NCBI GenBank assembly: GCA_921293015.1
Contig: OV121085.1
Span: 22,767,911-22,831,910, forward strand
Length of the DNA: 64,000 nucleotides
Direction: 5' to 3'
DNA from: Phorcus lineatus
Lineage: Eukaryota > Mollusca > Gastropoda > Trochida > Trochidae
A model generated the notes under the pieces. That model was not told the origin of the DNA. It was given only the letters and a program-made list of their open reading frames with translations, and searched no databases. Numbering within the stretch: the first letter of the stretch is position 1; every line of letters starts with the position of its first letter. Positions 35,205-47,600 of this stretch are shown here, in pieces. Made by a program: the position numbers and the translations under genes.

Positions 35205-38185
35205 ATTGAACATATTAAGTCTGTTTATGGTATGACACAATTGATAAATGAAGCGACACGTATTACTCAACAATCGAAGACATTTCTTGACTTAATGTTT
35301 GTGTCTTGTCCTGATATTGTAAAATCCTCAGGTGTTGCTCCCCCATTCTGTAGTGACCATTGTTCAGTGTTCGTCACTCTTAAAAATACCAAACATCCTA
35401 AGAAATCCTTTTCAAGGCTGAAATATAATTATGAAAATATAAATGTTGATACTTTTCGGCAGAATGCGGCTGTTGTTGACTGGGATTTCATTTTACAAGG
35501 CAATGATGTTAATACTACTGCGCCGAAATTGGTGAATGTACTTAAAGACCTTTGTTTTTCTGATATCCCAAACAAAACCGTTATCCGATGCATTCGTCCT
35601 CATGATGCTCCATGGATGAATGGATTTATTAGAAAGCTCATGCGTAAAAAGAATAGAATTCACAGAAAGGCAAAGAAAAGTAATTCATCTACTGACTGAG
35701 ATAAGTTTAGTCGCAACACGTTAATATCTGAGATACGTAAAAGTAAGGCATTGTATGTTGAAAAACTTGATAATGTTGTTAATACAGAACATGGTAGCAA
35801 ATGTTGGTGGCATATTGTCAAAAACTACCTTAAGAACACAGACAAAACTAAGATATTTCCGCACACTGAACATGATGATGTTGTATATGAAGATGACACG
35901 GACAAAGCTAATATATTCAATGATTATTTCGTGAATATAGCGAGGGTTAATAATGATTCTGATGATATTGTTGATATAAGTCCAAATGTTGATGACAATC
36001 ACTGTCTGTATGATTTAGGATTACAAAGTGCTGAAGTTAGGGATATTTTATTGTCGCTTGATGTTACAAAAGCAACTGGTCCAGATCACCTGAGTAGTCG
36101 GGTCTTAAAATGTTTGGCTGAAGAGTTGTCTACTCCTCTTAGCAATCTATTCAATGTTTCCTTAACAAGGTCTCAATTTCCAGATGTATGGAAATGCTCA
36201 TCTGTAGTCCCTATATATAAAAAAAACAATGTCCATAATTGTACCAATTACCGACCTGTGTCACTTACTGGTTGTTTATCAAAAGTATTTGAAAAATGTG
36301 TCTTTAAACTTGTGTCTAATTACTTCCTAGATAATAAAACTATAAGTTCATTACAGTCAGGATTTACCACTGGCGATTCTACATCTTACCAACTCACACA
36401 TTTATATGATTATATAGCGAAGGCGATGGATAGTGGCAAGGAGGTACGCGCAGTATTTTGTGATATTAGTAAAGCGTTTGACAGGGTTTGGCGTAAGGGT
36501 CTCTTGCACAAGTTATTGGCAAATGGAGTACGTGGTTCTCTGTTATCATGGTTTGAAAGTTATCTACTTAATAGAACAAAATTCACAGTAATCAATGGGT
36601 ACAAATCAAATATTAAGCCAATTGAAGCGGGGGTTCCTCAAGGGTCAGTTTTAGGACCTTTACTCTTTCTTGTATAGGGCGGGATAGCGCTGTGGTTAGC
36701 GCGTTCGGCTTCGGATCAGGAGGTCCGTGGTTCGAATCCCGCCAGGGGCTCGGCAACTTTGTCTGCAGTAGAGAACTGTTCTACACGCAGTCAGGTTTGG
36801 GTGCAATGCTACACTGAAATTCAGCGCAGTACCACCCATGGTTCGCTAGTTCCAGCCGATGCTCGCAGGTTTCACCGCAATGCATAGCCACTATAGTGTT
36901 GCGGGCTTTCTCCCTGCAATAATACTAGCAGCCGCGATATAAGTGAAATAATCTTGAAACCGGCGTTAAACCCCAACTCACCTCACCTCACCTCTTTCTA
37001 TATTAACGACATTGTTGAAGATATTCAGTGTAATATCAAACTATTTGCTGATGATACATCGTTATATGTGATAATAGATGATCCTGTTTTATCCTCAAAT
37101 ATGATAAATGATGATTTAGAACTAATTAGTAAATGGGCCCACAAATGGAAGGTAGATTTTAATCCGCAAAAAAACAGAATCTATAATTTTTACAAGAAAG
37201 AAACTAGTTGCAGAAATGCCCAACCTTTTAATGAACGGGGTACCAATTGAATCAGTTGAATCACATAAACATGTGGGACTTACTTTGCAAAGCGATAGTA
37301 ACTGGAAAATACATATAGATGATATTATTTCTAAGGTTAGTCCTATGATCAACTGCTTGAGCAGTCTTAAATTTCGCCTTCAGAGAAAAACACTACATAC
37401 TCTATATGGTTCATTTATTTTACCGATATTTGATTATTGTGATTATATCTGGAACAATTGTATGCAAACTCAAGAGTTACTACTAGAAAAAATTCGTTTA
37501 GATGCCCTCAGAACCATATGTGGATCCGTTAGAGGAGTAAGTGATTCGAAAATTTATTTTGAGACCGGGTTTACATCTCTAAGCGAACGTCGCAAAAATC
37601 ATCAAATGTGTGTATTCCATAAAATGTTCTATGATAAAACTCCAAAATATTTATCAGATTTGATAACATTAAACATATCCTCTGTATCCACGTATGAATC
37701 AAGATCATCAAACATACTTCAAGTACCTCTTTGTCGCACTGAATCATATAAAAAATCATTTTTACCATCTTCTGTGTTGGGAGTGGAATAAGCTTGATGA
37801 TAAACTAATAAACATAGACTCAGTAAGGTTGTTTAAAAAACACCTTGATCGAAATGTAGCATGTAATGTACATCATATTGTAAGAAACTTTGGAAGTGGA
37901 TACAACCAAATTATTCACTAAGACTTGGCTGTAGCGATCTAAACGGACATAAATTGTATAGATTTTTACAAAATACGTCAAGCTGCTTGCGGTCACCAAT
38001 ATGAAGATGCCATTCACTTTCTCTTTATTTGTCCAAATTTTGCTCGTTTTCGATCAGAGTGTTTCTATTACGTTAATGGTTATGATATTCAAACTGTTTT
38101 ATTTGGTAATTATTCCTATTCTGACGAAATAAACGAAACGATTATTCATTTATATTTTACCCTTACTAAACGTTTTTCTGTTTAA
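35205..38185 (+). pseudogene. non-LTR retrotransposon (CR1/Jockey-like), disrupted RT gene
   Basis: Endonuclease end at 35220-35400 (QLINEATRIT, LDLMFV, CSDHCSVFV). Reverse transcriptase at 36060-36670 and 36992-37160: KATGPDHLSSRVLK, NYRPVSLT, AVFCDISKAFDRVW, GVPQGSVLGPLLF, and FADD in IKLFADDTSLYV. A thumb and C-terminal region follows (LHTLYGSFILPIFDYCDYIW, LDALRTICGS), then a Cys/His end near 37985-38050 (CGHQYEDAIHFLFICPNF). Catalytic Asp motifs are intact. The gene is broken by a stop at 35697, the SINE at 36677-36991, and frameshifts near 37215 and 37790. Clade assignment is tentative. Confidence 0.9.
36677..36991 (+). mobile_element. tRNA-derived SINE inserted in the RT gene
   Basis: The head has an A-box-like TAGCGCTGTGGTTAGCGCG and a B box GGTTCGAATCC, with GGCGGGA..TCCCGCC able to pair like an acceptor stem. 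The body ends in GGCGTTAAACCCCAACTCAC plus TCACC repeats. CTCTTTCT at 36663-36670 and 36992-36999 is the target duplication. Removing the insert restores PLLFLYINDI of the reverse transcriptase. Fragments recur at 46620-46718 and 57607-57772. Confidence 0.9.
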
Positions 38186-38994
38186 TCTATAAGTATTTAT
38201 CATAAAGTCTGCTAACTTCAATGATGATGAATTAAGATATGATGTATAAATGTATATATGTATGTATGGGAGAGGTATTCAGATAGGCTGCTAGCCTGTT
38301 TACCAATCCCTTTCTCTTTTCTGAAATAAGTATTGTTTAAACCATATACAGAGAAGACACTCAGTGGAGGAAGAGTAAGAGAAGTAATTCCTTTGGGACA
38401 CAGCTGTCGGATTTGTGTTGTGCCCCAGGTTTGAGAATAGACAACGGTCAAATAAATGGATGTTTAACAAAAGTGTTTACATTTCAAAACTATATGTATT
38501 GTATGAACAAGGTGGGGAATGTCTTGTAGAAGACTTCAATGTGCTTGGCGTTAACGTTCATGGTAAGACATCAAATTGGAACATTTTAGAAGACGAGTAC
38601 ATGATATCTTAAATGTGGCAGGAAAAGCCTGCGCAGTGTTTAAGAACCGACCTATTAGATTTTTTCAGGGTATATCTGAAGCAATCGAAACTTGTAACCA
38701 AGACAACTAACATGAAACTGTTGAAGGTCTCAGCAAGATATTGATTGATGACGCAAGGCCTTATATAGATAGAAAATATCACATTAAAGCTTCAACAGGT
38801 TTTTCTTCAGTGAAAGGTACATTTCGCATTTGGTTTAAACATATTTTTATTCAAGAAAGAATCTGGTTCGGCAAACAAGCAAAACTCTGCTTATGTGAAT
38901 GCCTCACCAGCACATACATCAGATAAATAAATACACAAGAACTACACACAAAATATGAAATATAAATCAAAATAAAGTATCTGTACAACAAGTG

Positions 38995-39020
<26 letters not shown>
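38186..39020. other. unassigned stretch with TA/TG microsatellite
   Basis: Only short open frames, with no motif I can name. A (TA)n(TG)n microsatellite lies at about 38996-39035. It is flanked by LINE remnants and is probably also old mobile DNA. Confidence 0.4.
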
Positions 39021-39029
<9 letters not shown>

Positions 39030-39035
<6 letters not shown>

Positions 39036-40060
39036 TCTTTGCAGCTTGACTTCATTTATAATAACACTATTAGCGGTACTGATAAAAAAAACATTTCAAA
39101 ATGGTTTGACTTTGAATGTAGATTTTCTAAAAACAGCTACGTGGACGCTCTTAATGCTTTTAACAAAGACATGAGTGTAAGAAATAGAAAAGTGTTGGGT
39201 GATCAATGACAACAGCTTGATAAATACTCATGAACTGGATGAGGGTATCAGTGTAGATGAAGTGAAGAGAGCTATCGACAAGCTGAAGACATATAGATCA
39301 GTTGTACTCGATGGTTTGAAGTATTCAATTGTGCTAGTGACATTATTCTTGAACCATTAACGACACAAGATGTTCTACGGTATCTTTACACGATGCTGGT
39401 TAGCAGGAGTGATTATCACACTAAACAAGAAAGGTCTCAAGGATGACGTCAATAAGTACTGAGGTATAACCTTAAACAGTTGCTTTTCTAAACTTTTAAC
39501 ATCTATTCTTACTGAGAGAATATCCAACTGGGCAGATAAATACGACACTATTTCCGATGCAAATTTGGATTTAGAAAGGGACTTTACACAGTTGATGCAA
39601 TATTCGTGTTACAATCAGCTATTCAAAAATATGTAAATCAGAAAGAAAAGCTATATTGTTGTTTCGTGGATCTGTCAAAGGCCTTTGATATTGTATACAG
39701 AAATGGACTTCTATGCAAGTTATAATAACATGGTATAAAAGGTAAAATGTGGTTAATTACAAAATCTGTATTTAAAGCCTGTGAAGTAAAGTCGTGTGTA
39801 ATGAAAGTCATGTCACCACTATTGTTCTCATTATTCCTGGAAGATCTGGAACATGAACTTTATGAAAGCGTATACGATGCAATCATGCTTCATTATGTAA
39901 ATCTGTTCTCAATCCTTTTTGTTGACAACATGGTCCTTTCATCACATTTCGCTGAAGGTTTACAAAATCTTATAAATAGATTGGACATATTTTGTTGAAA
40001 ATGGGGATTAAGTATCAATTTAAAGGCAACATTCGAGCGGGGTATTTTTTGTGGAAACGA
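39030..40060 (+). pseudogene. second decayed LINE reverse transcriptase
   Basis: Pieces in shifting frames: WFDFECRFSKNSYVDALNAF (linker after the endonuclease), TLNSCFSKLLTSILTERI, GLYTVDAIFVLQSAI, CFVDLSKAFDIVYRNGLL, SPLLFSLFLEDLEHEL and LLFVDNMVLSS, where the catalytic FADD has become FVDN. It clearly differs in sequence from the element at 35205-38185. Non-functional. Confidence 0.85.
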
Positions 40061-40489
40061 AATTCAGGAGGGAATTCCCTTTTGCACACGGCTTATAAGT
40101 GTATTTTTACAACTTTTTATCTTACTGTCTATTACTCAATAGTACTATAGTATAATTAAACTTAATCCCACTTTAAAAAACTAAAAGTAACAAAAGTAAC
40201 GGAAAAAAAAGAAGGCACAACTCTCAACTTAAGTAAGTACATACATCAGATAAATAATTATACGAGAACACAAAAGCAAATAACGGTGTATTACATGTGC
40301 TTATGGACATGTTATTTGCATTTTCACTTCGTTTATATATAACTTTATAAGAATTACAAAGCGTTGAGTTTTAATGATATATTGATGAACATGAAGGGAC
40401 TTGACAATATTCACATTGACATCATTAATTTCTTGAGGTGTCTGTTGCGAGACTGTTTTTCATCTATAGAAATTTATCAGTTTGATATC

Positions 40490-40730
40490 CTATCTTCGTT
40501 ATTTTAGTGGTTTAAACTGTGTTTCGAAGTAAAACTTGTGATGACTAGTACTTCGAATAGCGCCACATACTGTACGGAGTGCATCTAATAGTAATCGCTC
40601 AAGAAAGAGAGATTGATCGATTGTACAATTTTCCCAAATATGACAACAACAGTCATGTATCGGTAAAATAAACGATTCGATGGTAAATATTGAGTAGGAA
40701 CGTATTGTAAGAACATACATTTGGACAAAG
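40490..40730 (-). pseudogene. LINE C-terminal fragment, inverted
   Basis: The minus-strand frame reads ESFILPIHDCCCHIWENC, LFLERLLLDALRTVCGAI and HHKFYFETQFK. This aligns with SFILPIFDYCDYIWNNC, LLEKIRLDALRTICGSV and SKIYFETGF of the LINE at 35205-38185, so it is a diverged copy of the same family. Confidence 0.85.
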
Positions 40731-41565
40731 ACTCGTACGAAACTTGAACAATGAACATCTGTAAACTGTTATCAATTAATGCACAAGTCTAAAAAGCAAC
40801 AAGCTCTTGTGCCATTTACAAGTACATAATATTTTGAATGTCTGTATTGTATAAATGTACTAAATCATGTTGATTTTTGATGGAGACGAAATTCAAGGGG
40901 ACAATCCAGTTTATTTATAGCCTACACGACTGTTATTAGTAGGCCTATACATGCTTAGCCTATAACACACCCCAGTTGAAACAAGTTACTGAGGGTACAG
41001 TTGTTGTTTTTTTTATCTAGATTTGACAACTAGATAAATGAGGAAAACAACGATGAGTGAAGCCATTCATGGGCGCTACGAGTGTGTAAAGCTCCAGTTG
41101 CTACTGCATTACAAGGCACTGATGATCCTAATCCTAAATGTGAATATTGTTTACAATACGTAGCTAGGCCTATAGTTAATTTGTATATTGTTGTCAAATT
41201 AGTGAAACCACAGCGCCTTTTTCCATGTCATTTTCCTCAAAACGAAAAGGCGGACTGGTTACCAAAGGGTAAGCCAACGATCATACGTCGCGTTTCTAGA
41301 GTAAAACTAGATCTTTCAAGGGAGACAATTCTTCCTGTCTTATCAAAGCGAGATGTGGAAATCCCTTGCTCTCCCTTTCATCATGAGAGAGCATACTCGG
41401 GGAAAGTAATGGAACACGTTTGTGTGTGCATTCAATAATATGAAGCACACATAGCGTGACAGTCAATCATAAAGTATATATCTTGAGTCACTTTGTAAGG
41501 TTCAGGTTCACGCGAGCTGAAAATATTGCGACTGCGCATTGCATGTTTTCAACTTGGCGCGCATT

Positions 41566-41628
41566 TCCGGCATTGGTGCACATGGTCACTGAGTGTACGT
41601 ATGTGAGATAGGTTTCGGTTGAACAAGT
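41566..41628 (+). promoter_or_regulatory. WDR77: probable WDR77 5' UTR/core promoter vicinity
   Basis: GC-richer than its surroundings. It contains an ETS-type core TTCCGG at 41566-41571 and no TATA box near the start codon, as in many housekeeping genes. An in-frame TGA at 41620-41622 limits the coding start. The transcription start is not determined. Confidence 0.35.
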
Positions 41629-41686
41629 ATGGATCAAGTACCCGCCGCCATGGATAGGCAACTGGACGTGCTTCAGTGTCATAGAG
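41629..41686 (+). CDS. WDR77: WDR77 coding exon 1
   Basis: ATG at 41629 (A at -3, G at +4) gives MDQVPAAMDRQLDVLQCHR plus one base, ending at donor GTAAAA. An in-frame TGA lies three codons upstream. A second in-frame ATG at 41650 sits in a perfect Kozak context (GCCGCCATGG) and aligns with the MERQLE of human WDR77, so either codon could serve. The split Asp20 codon (G|AT) is completed by exon 2. Confidence 0.88.
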
Positions 41687-44600
41687 GTAAAATCTTCTTT
41701 CTCTTGAGAAATATTTCGTTCGCCATATCTGATACTTTCCAGTTGTAGACTGTTATTGCGTGAATGTATCGAAACAAACGTGAAGCCTCGAAGACAGTGA
41801 GAATAATTTATCACTGTGTGTGGAACACGAGGTTCGCGACAAAAGAGGGAATATGAATCTTAGTGAAGGTTGCATCTTAGTTTATTCCATCTAGTTAACA
41901 AGTCTACTTACTGTCTAGGTTGGGGGTGGGGAGGGGAGGGGAGGAGACTTTTCGGGATTGTGTAAGTAAGGCTAGTGACATTTGTGATCTAATGTGTAAC
42001 CTGGCCAAGTTTGACAGGTCAATCATGCTAATACATTCTGGACTTATCAGGCGTATATAAACAGTGCCTTGAGGGTCAAATTTTAATCAGAATGTAGATA
42101 GTAAATTCAATGTAATGTGAAGATATATTTCATTATAGTACGAGTTGTATGCTTCTCCAGAGGGGAATATGGTCTGATGTACCATCTTTGTTGCGGTGTC
42201 GCCCGACCGTATTACCCTCAGGAGAAGCATACAACGTTTTTATCTTACCGTTATGTTTCACGTATTCATAGTTCTCACATGACGTCACAAACCTCAGTAA
42301 CGTGGTCCGTCAGCCATTTGTGTGGACAACCAGCGCAGGCCAGCCACAGCGGCTAGTGCATTCTCACTATATTCTCCGTAGAATTAACGGACTATCTTAT
42401 GGCCGAATTAGCTCCATCTTAGCGAATCTTGCACACATTATAAAATAAACTGATTGCAAGACATGTTCATGTCGTGTCTATGTGAATATTTGTACTAGCG
42501 GAGAAATATTTCACACAATTTGAACTCGCTTCTGCCATCGATGTGACTTCCAACTTTCTCCAAAAAAACTTGAAATGAAAGGAATAATATCTATCCTACC
42601 CCTTACATGCTGTGTTTGATGGCTTGTAGACTAAACACCATTTACAGTGGACATGCTATTTTTTATTTTCTTTGTTAAAACATTTTACATCGGGTATTAT
42701 AGTTATTTTTCCAATTCTGATCACAGGAAATTAAATTTTAATATAGATGATAAAATATCCCCTCCCAAACAGCAATAGACTATTGACAAAGGAGAGGAAT
42801 ATTATTATCTTGGTTTCATTTCTTTTGAAAATGCATGATTAATTTCACTTTCCCGTGATTATGATTTTGGGTTACCCAAAAACATCCCACTTGTGAGACA
42901 CATGCGGTTTGTCTAAATGTCATTAAAAAATCTTCTTCATAATTTTTTCCGTATTCATAAAATATTAGCCACATTTTGAATTAAATTCGACGTCCAGATC
43001 ACAATGAACTTTATTTTTTGCTCTCTTTGTGAGCATGATCAAGCTATTGAAAAAAATGTCTTGACGTACGCTTATTGATATGTGATAAGACTATTATTTG
43101 TATCTAGTACAAATGTCATGTACCGTCACTCATAAATGATTGTGCGATTCATTATTTACAATTTCAATGCACTTGTATTGTATGTATTTGTTTTAACAAA
43201 AACGTGTATACAAGCAAGACGTTCATGAAACTAATATTCTTTACATTTAATTAATCCGTTTATAAATAAGTTTTCTCTCTTTCTCACTATTCTTGTGTTG
43301 TTTCGTCATTAGGTATTGAAGGTGAGAAGATTGATTATGTGTCAACTATGTCATATCAATGGCAAGAGATAGAAAATTTAAGCTGATACACATAGACAAA
43401 GGTTCTACAGGTCAATTAAAAACTTAATTGAGATATGCGATGAAAGGAAACTATTTGTTTTCATATTAGAGAGTATCGTTGACGCAAAGTTTTCAGTTAG
43501 TTATTATAATAACAAAAAGTGCATGTGTCAGACTCAAACAGTTAAATGTTCAATTGATTCCTTTTGAAAAAAATGATATACCATGTAGGAATTTACGTCT
43601 ATGAATCATTATGTTTTGATGGCAAGATTTGATGGCAGTTGAACGTCTTTAGAAACGAGTCTCTTACACAAGCACGGGAGACATCAAACTTGTGGTCTTT
43701 ACTAAGAGAAAGAAAGATTATCGTAGGTTTGAGAATTCTTTCAAAAGGTCCATATGTTCATATCTATTGTTTCTACATAAAATAAGTTGTGATCGGTTTA
43801 GCGATCAAGCGTCCAGCGACTGCACATCCACGACGAATGTCTAGGAATATCTTATACCATATGTATATGCCTTCTACTTACTAATCATAACATTCTTAAC
43901 TAAATATGATATCTCGTATAAAGAAAATATTAAGTAGGTTTATCCTTTTTCTCAGGAATTGTGCGGTAGTATGCTCACTGTCGTCGAAAACTTCGGTCGA
44001 TTCAGTCCGTGTTAAATGGAGTCAAAGTATATACTGAAGTGGGAATTATTTAAAAAACCCGACTCCCTGTTACTTTATTTTCCACCTCTGCATCTCCACC
44101 TGAAAGAAATAGCAAATATACAACCCTTTATTGTGTTTAGAGAGTCAGTTACACACGATCATTACTGAGCCGAGTGGCTTGCTTGTCCACACAAATGGCT
44201 GACTTCCGGTGACAGTCTCGCAGTGAAAGGTTTAGTGAAACCTATGAATTATTTACTTTGAAATAAAAATCCGCAATAAGTGACCTTATAGTTACGGGGC
44301 TGGTGATTTGCCGAACTCGCATAGGACAATAACAAAAATCAGCTAATAGATCAGCTGGTGTGTTTGCCGAACTTTGCGACTATGAGGGTTCATTTTCTTA
44401 CAATTACGTTGATTCACTGAATAGTACAGTTCTAAAACATTGACGATGTTTGGTTCATTTTCACATTTGCTTGATTGTTGAGAACTGAATAGTCACAAAA
44501 GAGGTCATTTATGTCCAGATCTTCTAAGAAAGCAAGCTGGTTTATATGTTGGAGTTTACTTGGAGTTATCAGCAGCAATGACGTCCCCCCTGACCTTGGA

Positions 44601-47600
44601 CTTGTGACGGCTTTAATGGTACTTTCGAGAGAAGTTGGTTTGAAAGATGGGTTAAAGCGTGGTTCATTTGCATTTTTTTCGGTTTGACACTCGTTGATAA
44701 ACGGCAAGTGAACTCACATTATCTTCGACATTGTCGACATCCTCAAAACTAGGATTTTGCCCCTTTTCCGTCAGTTACTCTTTCAGAATTTTGGCTGAGG
44801 ATAAGTTTGATTCTTCGTATTGTCAGGAATCACTTTTGAACGTTTTTCTAATATTTCTTTAAGAGAATGTGAAGCAAAACGTTAATTGGTCGCCATTGTG
44901 AACGCCAGCTGAGGAATGTTTACAAACAGACTCTTTACATCATTTGCATCCGCAATATTGTAAAGAAATTACGTAAACCGAAGCCAGCGTTGCTGTATAG
45001 AGCTTATATAACTGAGTTCGGCAAATAGCTGTTGTTATGGCAGCGGGTAATGTTTTTTCCATTTGTCACCCTCTTGGATGGTTGACACGGAATCTTCTAA
45101 TTACAATGTTGACCAATGAAATTAAAGTATTTTACATAAAGGTAAGATAAATATTTATTATCACATGCTCGAGTGAGTACCGTATTTCCCTAAACAGGCA
45201 TCCCCCGGCCTCTATTCGAGGAAATACAGTATTTGCTTGAAATAGTATGAATACTTCTAAATTTGTACTGACTTTTGTATAAGATTTGTTTGTTAAAAAC
45301 CTTTCGCTAATTAACAACTGCCTTGACATATATTGCTCAGAATTTTTTTTAACATAGACACAACTTTTTATCTCATTTGTTGAATCATTTTGCTTTCACA
45401 GATTTCAGATTCAATCTTAATTCAACATCATTTCAACATTGATAAACAATATCGTCTTCAATGTCAGATTGCCTGTTTAGTTATATCATTTTGATTATAT
45501 TTGCTGATTACAACAAAGTTTAACGTACGCAAACTTTAATACAAAATTGCATTTAGTATTTAGTAATTTCATTTGTTGTAAATTGTTAAGGCCATTTTAT
45601 ATATAAGAATCATCGTCAACAACAACATTATAACCTATTGTAAAGGACAATATGTAGAGCAAAGTCTGATCATTAAGCTAATTAGTAGTCCAAATGATTC
45701 ATTGTAAATGTCAAACTAAATGTTGATGCAGACTTTATTTGCAATACAGAATCAGTTGACTGTCTGATTAAACAGATGATTTGATTAAAGTAACATGAGT
45801 ATGTATCTTAAAAATCTGTGTGGCTTTGATATATTTTGATGTCTCTTCTTGGATTGGAACCAGAGTCTGCCATGAGAGACCTGCATGCTTACCACTACAC
45901 TACTGTGCTCAACAGGTTAACTGAAAACATAAGTTCCATTCTTAAAGTATAGTCAATCCTTGTTTACAATCTGAAAAATTTAACCGCTCAATTGTTAATT
46001 AAAAATCAGTTAAATCAGATTTTATGAAAAATGTACCATGGTAGTGAGTGTTACTGCAGGTATAAGCCAGTGTCAGCATTATGCTGCATTACAGTGCTCC
46101 AGATAAGATGCGTATCTGCGTAAAATACGCATGGATAATTCAGATTTACGCATTAAAAATAAAATTCATGAGTGACAGATACGCATAACATCCCCAGATT
46201 ACGAGTCACATTTTGTTTAATGCTTGAATGTGAGTTGTCAAAAAGTTTCAATTCTACATGTCTGATCTTTACATCTCGAATAGTAGCCTGTTTAATGGCA
46301 ACCTGTGTGGAAACGAAGATTACAGAGTATCTAAATGATCTCATTCTTATCATAATCCACGTTTTGGGGCACTTTTGTATGATTCAAGCCCTTATACACT
46401 ATACAGCATAAATATCAAGCCTATTATTGAGTGCCAGAAGTTTATATATAAGGGAAATTTGCAAATAATGTTGTGGCAGTGAAACTCCCATACGTTTTTA
46501 TTCTAACACTGACAACCAGAATTGTTCATTTTTACAACATACAACATTTCAAGGGGCATGTACATTGACAACCCCAGTAGCAAATCTCGTAAGAATATCC
46601 AATATTCAAGATATTCAAGATGCTCGAAGGTTTCATCACAATGCATAGCCACGATTGTGTTGCAGGCTTTCTCCCTGAAATAATACTAGCAGCGTTAAAC
46701 CCCAACTCACCTCACCTCAAGATATTCAAGTTCAACTTATATACTTATATGAAAAATATAATGTCAAAATCGAATATAAATTTTCAAGACTCCTTATCAT
46801 TTTGCATAAGCTTAGTGTGGTGGTTGATAAAAACAACTCAACAAAGCTAAACACCTGTCACTTTCACCGTCCAGGCCATAGCCTATGCCTAGAAAATTTA
46901 CTGCGATGCTTGGTAACATTTATTTATGTCTATTTCTGTAGAAATAGTATACCCTACAAACCTAGTTCATGCAACTTTTATCTTGACCATAATTAAAGAA
47001 AGTTTTGTACTAGTCAACAAATGAATTAGTAAGCTTATGAAATGATTATTGTAACATGACTTCGTTGTATCCTCGATTCTGATTGGTCGGTTTGAAAAAA
47101 ATGTTGAATGACAATGAATACCCGTAAATTAGCAAAGGCGAATCACCGCGAATTGATACAATATGTTCACTAGTGCCAGCCAGACTCAAGTTTTAATTTT
47201 CCAGTCTCTTCTTCGTGCTGTACTCCGATTTGACAGTTGTCTTTGTCCTTTTTTATATTGTGTCTACCGGTAGATATCACAAATACACTTTAATATGATT
47301 AATTTTTAAGAACAAAGATATTTTCAGCTGGCTTACTTAGTCCAAGTTTGCCACAAAGTTTCATGCGGCCGCCTTCTTTCGAATGCCGTTCTCATGGTAT
47401 GACGTCACAATGGCCAACCGTTTTGACGTCACAATGTTTGCGTCGCTGTCACAATGGTATTGGGCTAATTCAAGACTTTGTACTCAAGGTTTTACGATAT
47501 TTTTCTACGAGCTTTATAATTGTTGATTTCGGTCTCGAATTAAACAAGTATGTTGTAAGGTCTCGCTGTTACGAATGACGCTATTTGTTAATATCACAAC

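Noticed and set aside
36677-36750. tRNA gene
   Set aside because: A and B boxes are present, but the unit continues into a SINE body with a target duplication inside a LINE.
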